Shown here: in pieces, positions 33,301 through 45,300 of the stretch
Numbering within the stretch: the first letter of the stretch is position 1
Layout: every line of letters starts with the position of its first letter
DNA from: Carposina sasakii
Lineage: Eukaryota; Arthropoda; Insecta; Lepidoptera; Carposinidae
NCBI GenBank assembly: GCA_014607495.2
Contig: CP053167.1
Coordinates: forward strand, 4,092,001 to 4,156,000
Length of the DNA stretch: 64,000 bases
Direction: 5' to 3'
The notes under the pieces: model-generated
Databases searched by the model: none
Told to the model about the DNA's origin: nothing
What the model saw: only the letters and a program-made list of their open reading frames with translations
Program-made: the position numbers and the translations under genes

Positions 33301-36300
33301 GGACCCTCAGTGACCTCCGCCGTGTCCTCTGAACGCGAATCATTCATTCAACTCAAACACTTTGAGCTTTTAACATCAAAACAGACCTCAAATCTATTTT
33401 GATAAAACTGGTTGTTCATGGTCAGCTTCAATTTGCAGCTTCAAATTTTTACATTTCATTTTCTAGATATGCGAACATCAGTTCCGATTCTGATCAGTAA
33501 ATAGAGGTTTTAATATCTGGGTCCCGCTGCAGTCATTACTCATTACAGTGTCGCCGATCGCAATGCGGCTACCGTATAAGCGCCTATAAACAACTGACGT
33601 AATCGCTGCTAATTCAGCTGAAGAGGCCAGCGGCATGACAGCGTCTCGGAATGCAAAAAACCCTTTGGAGTCTTCAAACGCGGCGATGGTGCCGCGGTCA
33701 AGCGTTTCGCGTGGTTCACGCGCATTTTCTCGCATTTTCCGCGTAATCAATTTGCCTGGCTGTAAAGAGAGACGCATCTGCCGGGTGTGCGCTCGCAGGT
33801 ACAGCTTTTGCCGAGGCATTTCTTTACACGCATTTGCAATCCCGTCCCGAGTGGGGCCGAAATTTCTCCTTTTATTGCATTCCGCGTGTATGGATCCCGT
33901 CTTCAGTTATCGGTTTCTCGATGATCGCTAGTCGCGGGGTATGTTCTCACGCAAGTCTCTCATACTAGGTGGTGGAACAGTAGTTTTTTTTCTGTTCAAC
34001 TAACCGCATAAATTGCTGGCACACATGCGCGGACGCATGTTTGATTTTTTTGCATTAAATCACGATATCTCAGCTAAGGACGAGCTAAGAATTTAGGTCC
34101 TGCTCCCGCTTTTAATTCGCGCACTTCATGGGGTTATAAACATGACTATGTAGCAGATTTAAGTGCTATAACCTACGATAATACGCCCAGGAATAACGGC
34201 AAAACGTGAAACAGCGCGTTAAAATACCATTTAACATTTCGCAGAGCAATCTTCATGTAAGCCAACATAGTCGCGGAAACCGCAGAGGTATTTACGCTAT
34301 TTGTAATGTGAGCGAACGTAAACTACACTAAATAGGCTATTTGTTCCATAAACCAAGGTGTTAACGAGCCGATGTGGTACAGACAGGTAATTTGGCAGAG
34401 TACCAACATTCTGACGAGCACTAATAACCCAATTTCTTTAAACGCCACTAGCGAAAATTTGATTTGGCTATGAAAATTATAGAGTGCCAAATATTTAGAA
34501 ATGCCAACTTCTAAAAAGGTCTACTTGTCACGTTTTAATTGAAATTCTAGTTTAAATTCCGAAATTATTTCATACAATTATTATTACACTTACTTACATG
34601 AAATCATATAGGTAATCTTAACTAAGATTATAATATTAAATTCCAGATGGCAACTCCTAGATCTCGGTACAATTTCTTATGGTCCGAAGACCTGGCTTAA
34701 AACTAGAACTAAACCGGGATATTTTTATACGAAGCTATTTCGATTCCAAAAAGTATATATATTTATAGTATATATATTTTACAATTTGTAAAGTATTTAT
34801 TTTATTAAATATCTAAACATACTATAGGGAGTCAACATTATTTCTAGAAAGTACCACTAAAATATTATCTTATAATTATATAATTTCTATTTTGCTTATG
34901 ATTTATACCTACATATGATTTTTATATTAAATATAAATCTTTACAGCTACGTCATGCTCTACTTTAAATCCCAGATTTAATCAATTATCTCCTAATATTA
35001 TACTTAGAACGTTGTTACATCTTTGATAGGTACCTACTATTATTTTCAATGTTATCCATATTGATAGGAATTTTTATCTACCCTAAAAGGAATTCATAGC
35101 AAGAGTGTACCTATGTAAGTATGTATAAATAAATCTGTTAGTTAGCCCAAGGGTTTCTAAAGAGCATCTGCCTCCCTCGGACCGGTTGCATTTCGATATA
35201 CACCAACATACCACCGTCTCTTTCCAACTTGGAAACCCACTGTGTCCGTCTCACTCGCACTTGGGGCTACGGAACTAATTTTACGTCTTTTTCTTCTCGT
35301 TGCCTATCTGCTGTAAACGATGAGTAGTGTATTCGAAGTTTCTCTCCCTCTTGAAATTAAAATTTATTTTAGTTACATACTTTTCAGTTTTAGCTTAAAT
35401 TAAGTTGTTATTTAGTTACTTTTGGGTGTCATATGAAATAGTAATTTTTATGTAGAAACACACAACAAAAGTATTATGTATTTGAATTTATACGAATAAC
35501 AAATTATCTACACATGTTTTAAGCCTCAGCAGTAAAAGTTTAAATCCTTAAGATTTTCCATTTCAATTCAAAAACAGAACCGAACTATGCGGATGAACAA
35601 TTTTTCAACAGCCAGCAATAAAACAAAACAAAAACAAAGCCCGAAGGTCGGGCCGCTAGATAATGTTGGTCGGTAACCAAAATCCAACCTGCCTGTGTTT
35701 TTTTTTTATTGCCGCACCAGCATAGGCGGGGGCTTGGGTACGATTAAAATTCCTGAGATGCCTCACGCCTGCTCGCCGGCCCTTCGGCGATGACCATAGA
35801 CACGAGAATATCTGACCATAAACAATGAGGCATAACTGGACTAAAATATATCTGCGTATTATGCAAAGTGGTGTGTTTTATCTATTTTAGGATTGTACCG
35901 ACATACCTAGTTATGAAATTGCACATACATTTTTTTATATTCTGGAAGCCATGTTTTATGAATCCTAATTATTTTAATGATATTTACAAGCGAGAAATTT
36001 ACATATTATTATCCGAGTACCATTATGTCGTACAGAATAAATAGTTTTTGCACTTTAGCAAACGAAAAACTCACTTAGTCCACTCACTAGCTTATTATAA
36101 TAAAGAAGCATAATTTATCACGAAGCTGACTCTTTTTTACCAGCACCAATTATAAAATTATTATTGTTATAAACAGGATTGCCGTGTCTAACCATTCGTA
36201 GCTTTGTGCGTTAGCTACGGGCCCATCGAAGAGCAATCTCCAGCAAGAAGCTCCACCCTACGGCAAGTATTACCATACTACAAAGATGATCACCATTATA

Positions 36301-39300
36301 GAGATATGTGGAAAAATTGCTTCACGTCTCAAATATATTGAAGTTGCATTTGATGAAATAATAATAATAAAAAAAAAAACTTAAAAGATGAAAACAAGCA
36401 CTTAAATGTCCGATGGTCTAGAATTCTATATTACTTATATTATTATGGAATGAATACTATTGAAGAAAATAAAATATTTTTTAATAATGTAACATAACAA
36501 CTGAACAGTCGGGATCCATTATCGGACAGCCAAGCAACATTTCAATGGATCCTGGCTGTTCAGTTATTATGTCACATCATTAGAAAATATTTTATTTTCT
36601 TCAATAGTATTCATTCCATAATAATAAATAGAATTCTAGACCATCGGAGATCTAAGTGCTTGTTTTCAACTTTTCAGTTTTTTATTATTACATAATTTGC
36701 TTTTTATTTACGCAGTCGGGTTTTTAGATTTTTTAAATTATGTTTTTTTTTGTTATTACGGTCTAAGAGTTAGGCAATTGTGGTAACTTCCTACCTGCCC
36801 GACAATGGTTGGATATCAAATTACACATAACTTACTTTGCAGAAAAACTAGATTTTAGCTCAGATTTTATTGAAGGCAGCACCATAAATCTCAAAGATAA
36901 TAAATAATTTAAAAGTTAGTCAGTACCTACTTAAAAAAATATTTTAAGTACAATTATTTCAAAAGTGTAATTAACACCCCTGAAAGAACATCACAACTTG
37001 AAAATGGCCTTAGAAAGGGAGTAGAAATATTAATATAGCATGTTCTTAGAAGAATTGATGACAATTAAGTTCATCATCTGTGGAACCATGCGAAGGATCG
37101 AACCCACGACATCGCGCTTACTATACATCCACCCATACCTATTGAGCTATGGCGGCGTTTGGTAAAGCTGCGAAAATGTCAACCGCATTCAAACTTTAAA
37201 GATTAAAATCTTTTAGTTTTATATTTAGAAAGGTGAAAGTCCCAACCCATAATAAGATAAAGCCCAAAGTATAAACACTAATGCATAATCAAAAATTCGC
37301 CATCAAAAAAGCTCTTAACTCAAGGCCGAATCATATTCATATCCAAAACATCATCCATCAACCGCCGTGACAGACACAAGAGCCGAATATTCATTTTAAT
37401 AAACTCAAATGCAGTCTAGCGTTACATACGATTATCCCCAGTGAAATGGAAGATGAAAAAAACGAATGGCCCCTCCAGGGGAGTGGGGCGGGGGGCATTC
37501 GAAGTTTGAAACGCCAAGTTTGATGTATTCGTTTTTTACGCTCATATTCTTATTATTGAGCCCAACCGCTCCCGGTGTTACGGGCGCGGAATGCAGCAGA
37601 GAACTACAAACGTACAGACATGGCAGTGCATTAAAAAAATGTTAAACATCAAATTCGATTTCAGAAATGTAAACAGCTTGATTGTCATCAGAAAATATCA
37701 TAGGTATATCAATGTAAAGTATGTATATTGCATTTAAACGGAATTACTAACTAAATTGAAAGAAACGTCTGCCGCATTTATTTCTGTACTCTCAAATGCG
37801 AAGGGGCAACAAACACAAAACACAATAAAACCAGATTGAGAAAAGCTGATATTATAAGCCTTTCATAATCACGTTAAATCTTATGAAACCTTACACGATA
37901 TTATGGTTTTACATACCATTTTAGTCGATGCCATAATTCTTTTTTGTTATAATCAACCTATCACTTCGGAGCGCTAATCGAGCTGGCAAAGGGGTCATTA
38001 CTAGATAATTGCACCTTCTAAACTTTCAGAAATGACATCCATCACGACGCAGCAACTCAAGAAGCCATTTTAAAATGAAAGCCCTTTATCATTCTATGCG
38101 AGGTAATAAATCCTAAATGTAAAACTTGTATTAACTATTGTTGGATGAGAAACAACTCGTGGACTTATGGTTTTACATTCTATGTAAATAAGCGGTGATG
38201 GTGGTTAAGACGTGCGCCTTCCAAGCAGGAGGCGTAAGTTCGATTCCAGTCACGGGCCTGTAAGTACATATTTTAATATTGTAAAATTATCACTTAGCTC
38301 GTGCCTCGGAAAGCACGTAAAACTGTTGGTCCTGCGCCTGATCTCTCTCCGGTCGGGTCGGCTTTCCGTCCCATCGGACTATGAGAGTGAGGGAATAGAG
38401 AGTGCATCTGTGTTTGCACACACACTTGTGCACTATAATATCTTCTGTGTACCTGGCTAATCTCCGTAGAGATTGGTCGCCTTGGCCGAAATACGGTCGG
38501 AGATATTTTATATGTGTGTAAATATTTGTTACATCTGATTTTGCTATGCTAAACTTAACTTGATGTATGATCTCATTTACAGTTCTGGCCACCCCATTTT
38601 TGGTAATACAGCCGTGTGTTATTATGTATTTATATTTACTAATGGACGCCCGCGACTTCGTCCGCGTGTACTTAAGAAAATACAAAATGTCGAAATTATC
38701 CGGGATAAAAATATTTTCCCGGGATACAAAGTAGCCTATGTGGCTACTTTTCCTCATCCATGGTGTCAGCTAACTCCATACCAATTTTTATTAAAATCGC
38801 TTCAGCCGTTTTTACGTGAAAGAGTAACAAACATCCATCCATCTATCCATACTCACAAACTTTCGCGTTTATAATATTAGTAGGATTTAAGTGTTTGTCT
38901 ATATCTATTTAGGTCTACATCATACAATAGTAGTTAGAGATAGTACAGTAAAATCATTGGCAATACGTGCTAGATATACCTGCGACCTTTGAAAAGTAAA
39001 CATCTGCGGAATGCAATGAAAAAACTTAAAGCGAACACCCTCGTGAGAAATGATAGAAAAAAACTAAGGGATTCTTCGAGAGGATGGGAATTGTAGATTC
39101 CTGGAATTCGCGTGCCATCTAATCGTTTTGTCCATAGAATAGAGACTATTGTTGTTGGGTGCAGGATTGCATTAAATAGTAGTTAAGAAAGAATGTTGAT
39201 TTTTTTTAAGTATTGCAGGGAATTGTATGAGTATGGCAACTGGGAATTCCGTAATATTGAACATCAGGTAAAACAATTGATAAGATTAAGATATATGGAA

Positions 39301-42300
39301 AATTACTTAAGTCCAATATAATTAACCAGTATGCCCCGCAAAAAGCGTCTGGTAAAACAATAAAATTGAGAGTTAAAAATCAAATGAAGATAGAGATAGA
39401 GGAGATACAAGATTTCCAGCCACTAGAAAACATAAGACTCATGCTCTTAATTTATCCGCTGTTCTGCTCACCACAAATGGGATTATAAGCTGAAGTACAT
39501 AAAACTAGCAAGCAAACATAATTTCCTTTGAAAGCAACAGGTAAATTGCACATCAGCTAGAAGATCGTAAATCACATCTATGCATTTTAACAACTATAAA
39601 CGAACATACTGTTAGCGCCTGTACCCTTGGGGCCTGAGGTCCATGTTAAAAGCAGCACGGTAAATCTTACACTAATGTAAATGTAATTTGTGAAACAATA
39701 CATCATGCGCAAGATATCCGTTTGACGTTCAATTATTTCGAGATGGAGAAATTCCTGTTTTGGTCAAATATGCTGAATGACAAGAGTAGAGATGGGCAAC
39801 TTCTCGAGAACTTTCCATTTTGTGGAAACTTTCCGATATCCTCCCGGTAAGTTTCCGTATCTTCTCATTTTGGTGAGAAGATAAAATGTTCCTATTAAAT
39901 TTTTTTTGTTCATTGGAATATTTGCATATTATTGGTCTAAGATGCAAGAAATGTGCGTTTTTTACTAAGCTCAGTGTACTTGTATCCGTATTTACGATTA
40001 TTAAACTGGATTATTGGTTAAGTTTTATGTAAGTGAAACACACTCATAACGAAATCGCAGAAACTACGTTATATTTGAAGATGCAGTTTGGCAGGGATGT
40101 AGTTTAGAGATAGGGGAGAGATTTCATTGGAATGAAGTTTTTAAAAGGTGTATGTGTGTCTATGGTTTTCAGTACTTGAAATATCTGGCTAGGTAATTTT
40201 ATATGAAGGTATTATTAATTTGTTTTAAACAAATTAATCCAGTCTTATGAAAACAGTAATTAAAACCTCTGAGCTATATAAATGTGCAAAGATAAATAAA
40301 ACGAGGTATCATATTAAATTACAAACATTTATTTAAAATTTCAATAAAGAAACAAATCAAATATTAACAAAATTACATTAAACTAACAAAATTCAATCAG
40401 AATCACTATCTAAATTATCGCAATCGAAAAACTCCATGTGCGGCTGTGTACCACTTGGACCAGCCACCACTGACAATGAAGCATCTAGCGACGGAATCTC
40501 GGTAAGGACTGAGATTTCATCATTTGATGACTCGTTGTCTGAAGAATTTACGGAATATTCTTCATCTTCTTCCACTTCTTCTTCAACCGGACATGTGATA
40601 CTACGGTTTAATAAATTCCAGTTATATGCAACGTATGCAATTTTGGCGGCTCTTTCAGCTGTAAGGCGGTTTCTTAATTTATTATGTATCCTCCCATGTG
40701 TACTGAAAGAGCGCTCAACAGCAGCTGATGTACAGGGCGCAGTAAGAATACGCAAAGCGATTTTACTCAGTGAAGTGGAGCTGCAAATGCCTTTCCACCA
40801 GGTCGTTGGGCTCATAGATGTCACACTTTTCCATACAAATGCTTTTCCCCACAATCTTCCATCTTTCGCTCTAAAGCTTGTAAGATTTTCTGCAATGTCT
40901 ATGTTGAGCTGATTTGCGATTGTGTGAATATATTCCATAGCTACCACCTCTTCTTCAGAATCCAGTTCAGATCCTTGCGTAGCTGGGTCCAACATGTAGG
41001 CAGCTAGATGTATTGGTTTTATACACATTGCCATTCGATGGAATGTTGCCATGAGAATGTCATTCTTTTCATCTTCATTCAGCATACTCACCTGCAGCAA
41101 AGCGAACTCCAGTTCAGACTTCATATTTCGCAATGTCAGAAAAACAGTGTGCATATTTAGCTTGTCTGATTCAAGTTTAAAAATAACCTGCGTTACCGGT
41201 TTTATAATATCAATAATTTGTTTTGTTTTATCCCAAAAATCTTCGTTTAGCAAGTTATGTTTTGTGTTTGTTGGTAACATTGAAGCCTTTTCATGGACTG
41301 CTAAAGTTTGTAGGGCAAGTTTAGTTTTTTATTAGGCTTTGCAAGCTAATGCAATATGAACCCCAGCGTGTTTTGCATGGCAGTTTCAGGGTCTTTCCAG
41401 CCTGTTTTTGCTTTACCGCCGATGCCAGAATCGAAGTTAAAACTTGGCTTTTTTTTATCGACTTAACGCATTCAATGGCTATGTCCAGAGCTATTTTCAA
41501 TTTTTCTGTGCGCAAAATGTCATGACATAATAAGTTAAGTGTGTGTGCAGCACAATTCAAATAGGTTATGTGTGGTTGAGAATCTTTTACAAGCTTGAAT
41601 GCTTTTTGTATATTTTTGGCATTATCACCCACCAATGCAAAAAAATTATCTCTTCCGTATTCGTTCATAACTTTCAGTATTTCCTGAGCTAGATATTCAC
41701 TGGTGTGGCGATTGTCGGCAGTATCCAAGCTTTTCACAAATACTGGCTCTGGTTTTGAAATTAGGAAGTTTATTATACCCTCATTGTGAACATCGCTCCA
41801 ACCATCACATTGCAGATGTAGGTAGCTCTGCATGCTGAGATCTTCAATTGTCTCTTTCCGCATGTCACCATGAATCTTGTCTAAGTATGTTGTTGACAAT
41901 GTTTTTCGGGAGGGCAGAGTATACAATGGTTGAAGTTTTTCAAAGAATTCAATCCAAAGTGGATGTTCCACCATTACGAAGGGTGACCCAGTGACAAATA
42001 TAGCTTTGGATAAAGCCATATCTAAGTCATGCTTGTCTCCTTTTGCCAACGGATTCACTCGTGGATTTGCTGATGGCATTATAAGTGTAGCACTCTCTGC
42101 ATTTGGTGAAACATTTTCCTTTTGTCCTTCATCAACTCTGAAACTTCTTGGTATTGACGGTTTTTTGACAATATCAGCATTCTTTTTGGGTTTCGACAGT
42201 GTTTCTAATATCTCAGCTTTGAAGTTAGCAGGACATTTCAAACATTTCTGCAAATGTTTTTCCATTCTGACTACATTCGCAGTAGTGTATTTAATGTCAC

Positions 42301-45300
42301 AGTGAGAGCACATAATGGTTTTGTCATCTCACACTCTAAAATGTTTCCAAATAACTTCTTTTTTCGGCTTCCCCATGTTTAAGTCTGAAAACAAGATTAA
42401 TATTCTTATGTTTAAAAATTTGCCCAAAAAATAAATTTACAAGATCATAGAAAATAAAAAATTACGAGCAATTAGAATATGGTTAGAATAAATACCTATA
42501 TATTTTGTACAATAAAATCTATTCTCTATTAGAATGAGTACAGATTATTTACAAAAATAATGAAAATAAAACATTTATTGATTGCAAAATAAAGAAGAAT
42601 CAAAGGTACTGTTACGTACTGGGTACGGGTGATTCGGAGCTGCCGATTAAAAGGTAAGCGTAGGTGTTAGAACTCTATATTAGGTGGAGCAGGTTACAAA
42701 ATTCCAGCACTTATCACTATAACTCTAGTACAAGACACTTCCAATAGTTCACTGTAAACTTCGACGTTCGGTCCCGAACATTCGGGAATATACCCGAGCG
42801 ACCCATCTACAAAAACCCCGTATGTTATCCGGGCAAGCCTGGAACGTTCTCGGGCGTTCATTCAACAACACTTAAACTAAACACGCCGAGACTACAACAG
42901 AACATGCTAGTAAACGATATTGCGTTCTATTCTGCTACTAGCGACATCTAGTGAGCTAATTGGTAAACTCCCCGGTCGTAACAGTACCAACAGGATTCTA
43001 TGTTATATTCTAAATGTCTGCAAAATGTTAAAATAATAAAATAAAAAGTACTTACGAATCAAGAAGTATTCACCAGTGTCCGGTTTTGATAGTCCAAATC
43101 ACAGATAACAGTCACAGTAACAATTTAACAAGCCAAGTCGTCGTATAAATGAGAATCAGAGTCCAATAAACAAGCGTGATCGAAACAGTATCCTTCAAGA
43201 CATACGGCACAGCAGTAGACTATCAGAAGACTAATAACAGACTGAAGTAAAAGACATGTTGAGCACATAGTGTCATAAAACAGCTGCTTCGTACTAATGA
43301 GGGTCGAATAGTTTCCCAGAAAACTTGAATACGAGACTGTAACAAAATTCTACGAAGAACAATAGAAACCCACGTACAAAAGATCTCATGCGGTAAACTT
43401 CTAAAGATAAAAACTTTATTGATCGCACGTGCGCCAGGTAGGCAATGTTTGTGTGTAGCCTAAAATGCATTCTACTTCAATTTTAAACGCATCTTTGATG
43501 AATAAAGTAATATTTTTAATAATATTTTATCTTCTCACCAAAATGAGAAGATACGGTAAATCTTACACTAATGTAAATGTAATTTGTGAAACAATACATC
43601 ATGCGCAAGATATCCGTTTGACGTTCAATTATTTCGAGATGGAGAAATTCCTGTTTTGGTCAAATATGCTGAATGACAAGAGACAGTACCTAATGATTTA
43701 GAAGGAGAGAGGTGAAGTGGCAGAAACACAAGGCGTTAGAAAATAAGAAATATAATTTCATGAACGGTAGATAAACTTGGCTGTTAATGGTAATCGACGG
43801 AACTAAGATTTTTTGACCTTTGACCACAATTTGTCCAATTTACATGATTGATAGATTTGTTTACAGACTCTACCAGAACATACTAACTTGGCAATATAGT
43901 AATTTGGTACTCTTAAGCTGATCTAATCATGAAAAAGGTAATGTTTATTGAATACATAAAGACTTATAAGGGTGAATTTCAACAACCTCGATTTTTGACT
44001 AATTACGCTGGCGAAATTTTATATCCACTTTCTATAACTTTTTTGTATTCGAAGTAATAGCCAAAAATATATAATATTCAGTCATATGGTACACATTTTT
44101 AAAAACGTATTATTTCTTGAGATATCTGCATTTAAAAATTTCAATCGCCACCGATATTATTATCTAACCACCGAAATTGTAAATCTCTCCACTGAAATTG
44201 ATTACAATCAGCGGAATTATAAATACAGGAGAACATCATATGAATCACCTATTTATTTATTTTATAAGAACTTGAAAACTTTAGATTTTTCGTTTATTAG
44301 TTGCTAATAATGTTTATCATCATGATTATAGCTTAGAAACTATGATAACAAATTTAAGGAACACGTTAACAGTTAGAGAAATATTTTATTACATACTTTA
44401 AAATGCTTCCTAGTGAGTTTTTTCTTAGCATAAAACGTAGTGGCCATGGTATCTTCTATAAGATCTCGCAGTTCTGACTACACCATTTCAGGAACCTAGC
44501 CGTATTTATTTATATGTACGTAAAAATCTTTATATATAAGGAACACCCCATCCGAAAATTCACGGTGTCGGAGATATGACAATGATATGATTTTTTTTAA
44601 AATCTCCTTTTAGAGAAGTAGAATGGCATATAAGAAATGAATCACATTTTATACTTTGACCTCCCAAAAATCTATCAACATGGAATGGCCAAGCAAAATT
44701 TGTTAAATGTTTTTGCCAATTAAGCCCCTACTCTTTCAAAACAATAAACTGCGTCATGCGTACCCTTTATCAAACTAAATTCCTTATTTAATAAGCTACT
44801 CAAAAAGGTGTAACTTATTATGAGAAAGCTTACCAGCAGCTGACCAATAAAGGTTTCAAAAAATACATTCCGTGGCGCTACAGCCTCTGTTATCATCAGG
44901 CGTACTTGTTCAAGCTACTCGGGTTTATCGCAAAGTTACTCAGGTTTATTCGTAACTGTTCATTTATAGTAGCAATTTTGGGTGGTTTCCTTGACGTTGA
45001 ACTAAAGGCCAAGTCATAATCAATATCACAAATGTGGGATTGAAGTAGATAATAATTATGTGCATGAGTACACCTACTTAGGCCAGTAGGACATTCAATA
45101 TATAGATATTTTTTCTGAGAACAATCAGGACTCAGAAAAATATTACATTCTTATTGGTCAGCTATTAATATTGAGGGATGAATCTTAAGTGCCTGAAAGA
45201 ACTTAGTTCATTTAGGAACGGTTCCCTTCCTATGATCTTATAACGTCTACTTGACGATATGTGTACTTATGCTGTCTATCGATTGACCTACAATGCTCAG

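Larger units (their letters stand above)
39787..43552 (-). mobile_element. hAT transposon with missing right terminus
   Basis: The left end 'tagagatgggcaac' is a typical hAT terminus. GACAAGAG abuts it on the left (39779-39786) and recurs at 43675-43682, fitting the 8-bp duplication hAT makes. A subterminal hairpin 'atcttctcattttggtgaga' (39856-39881) recurs inverted at 43528-43552. On the right, the outermost 70 bp or so, including the TIR, is absent: the element stops at 'gagaagatacgg' and joins a copy of the left flank. It contains a broken transposase and a solo LTR. Confidence 0.88.

Noticed and set aside
33478..33819. 113-codon minus-strand ORF upstream of the nested ORF
   Set aside because: Protein-like in places (TIAAFEDSKGFFAFRDAV) but no domain, no clear splice link to 33347, and overlapped by an equally open plus-strand frame.
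37082..37157. tRNA gene on the minus strand
   Set aside because: Acceptor arms do not pair; treated as a SINE head.
40436..40912. 158-codon plus-strand ORF
   Set aside because: Antisense to the hAT transposase dimerisation region; no domain of its own.
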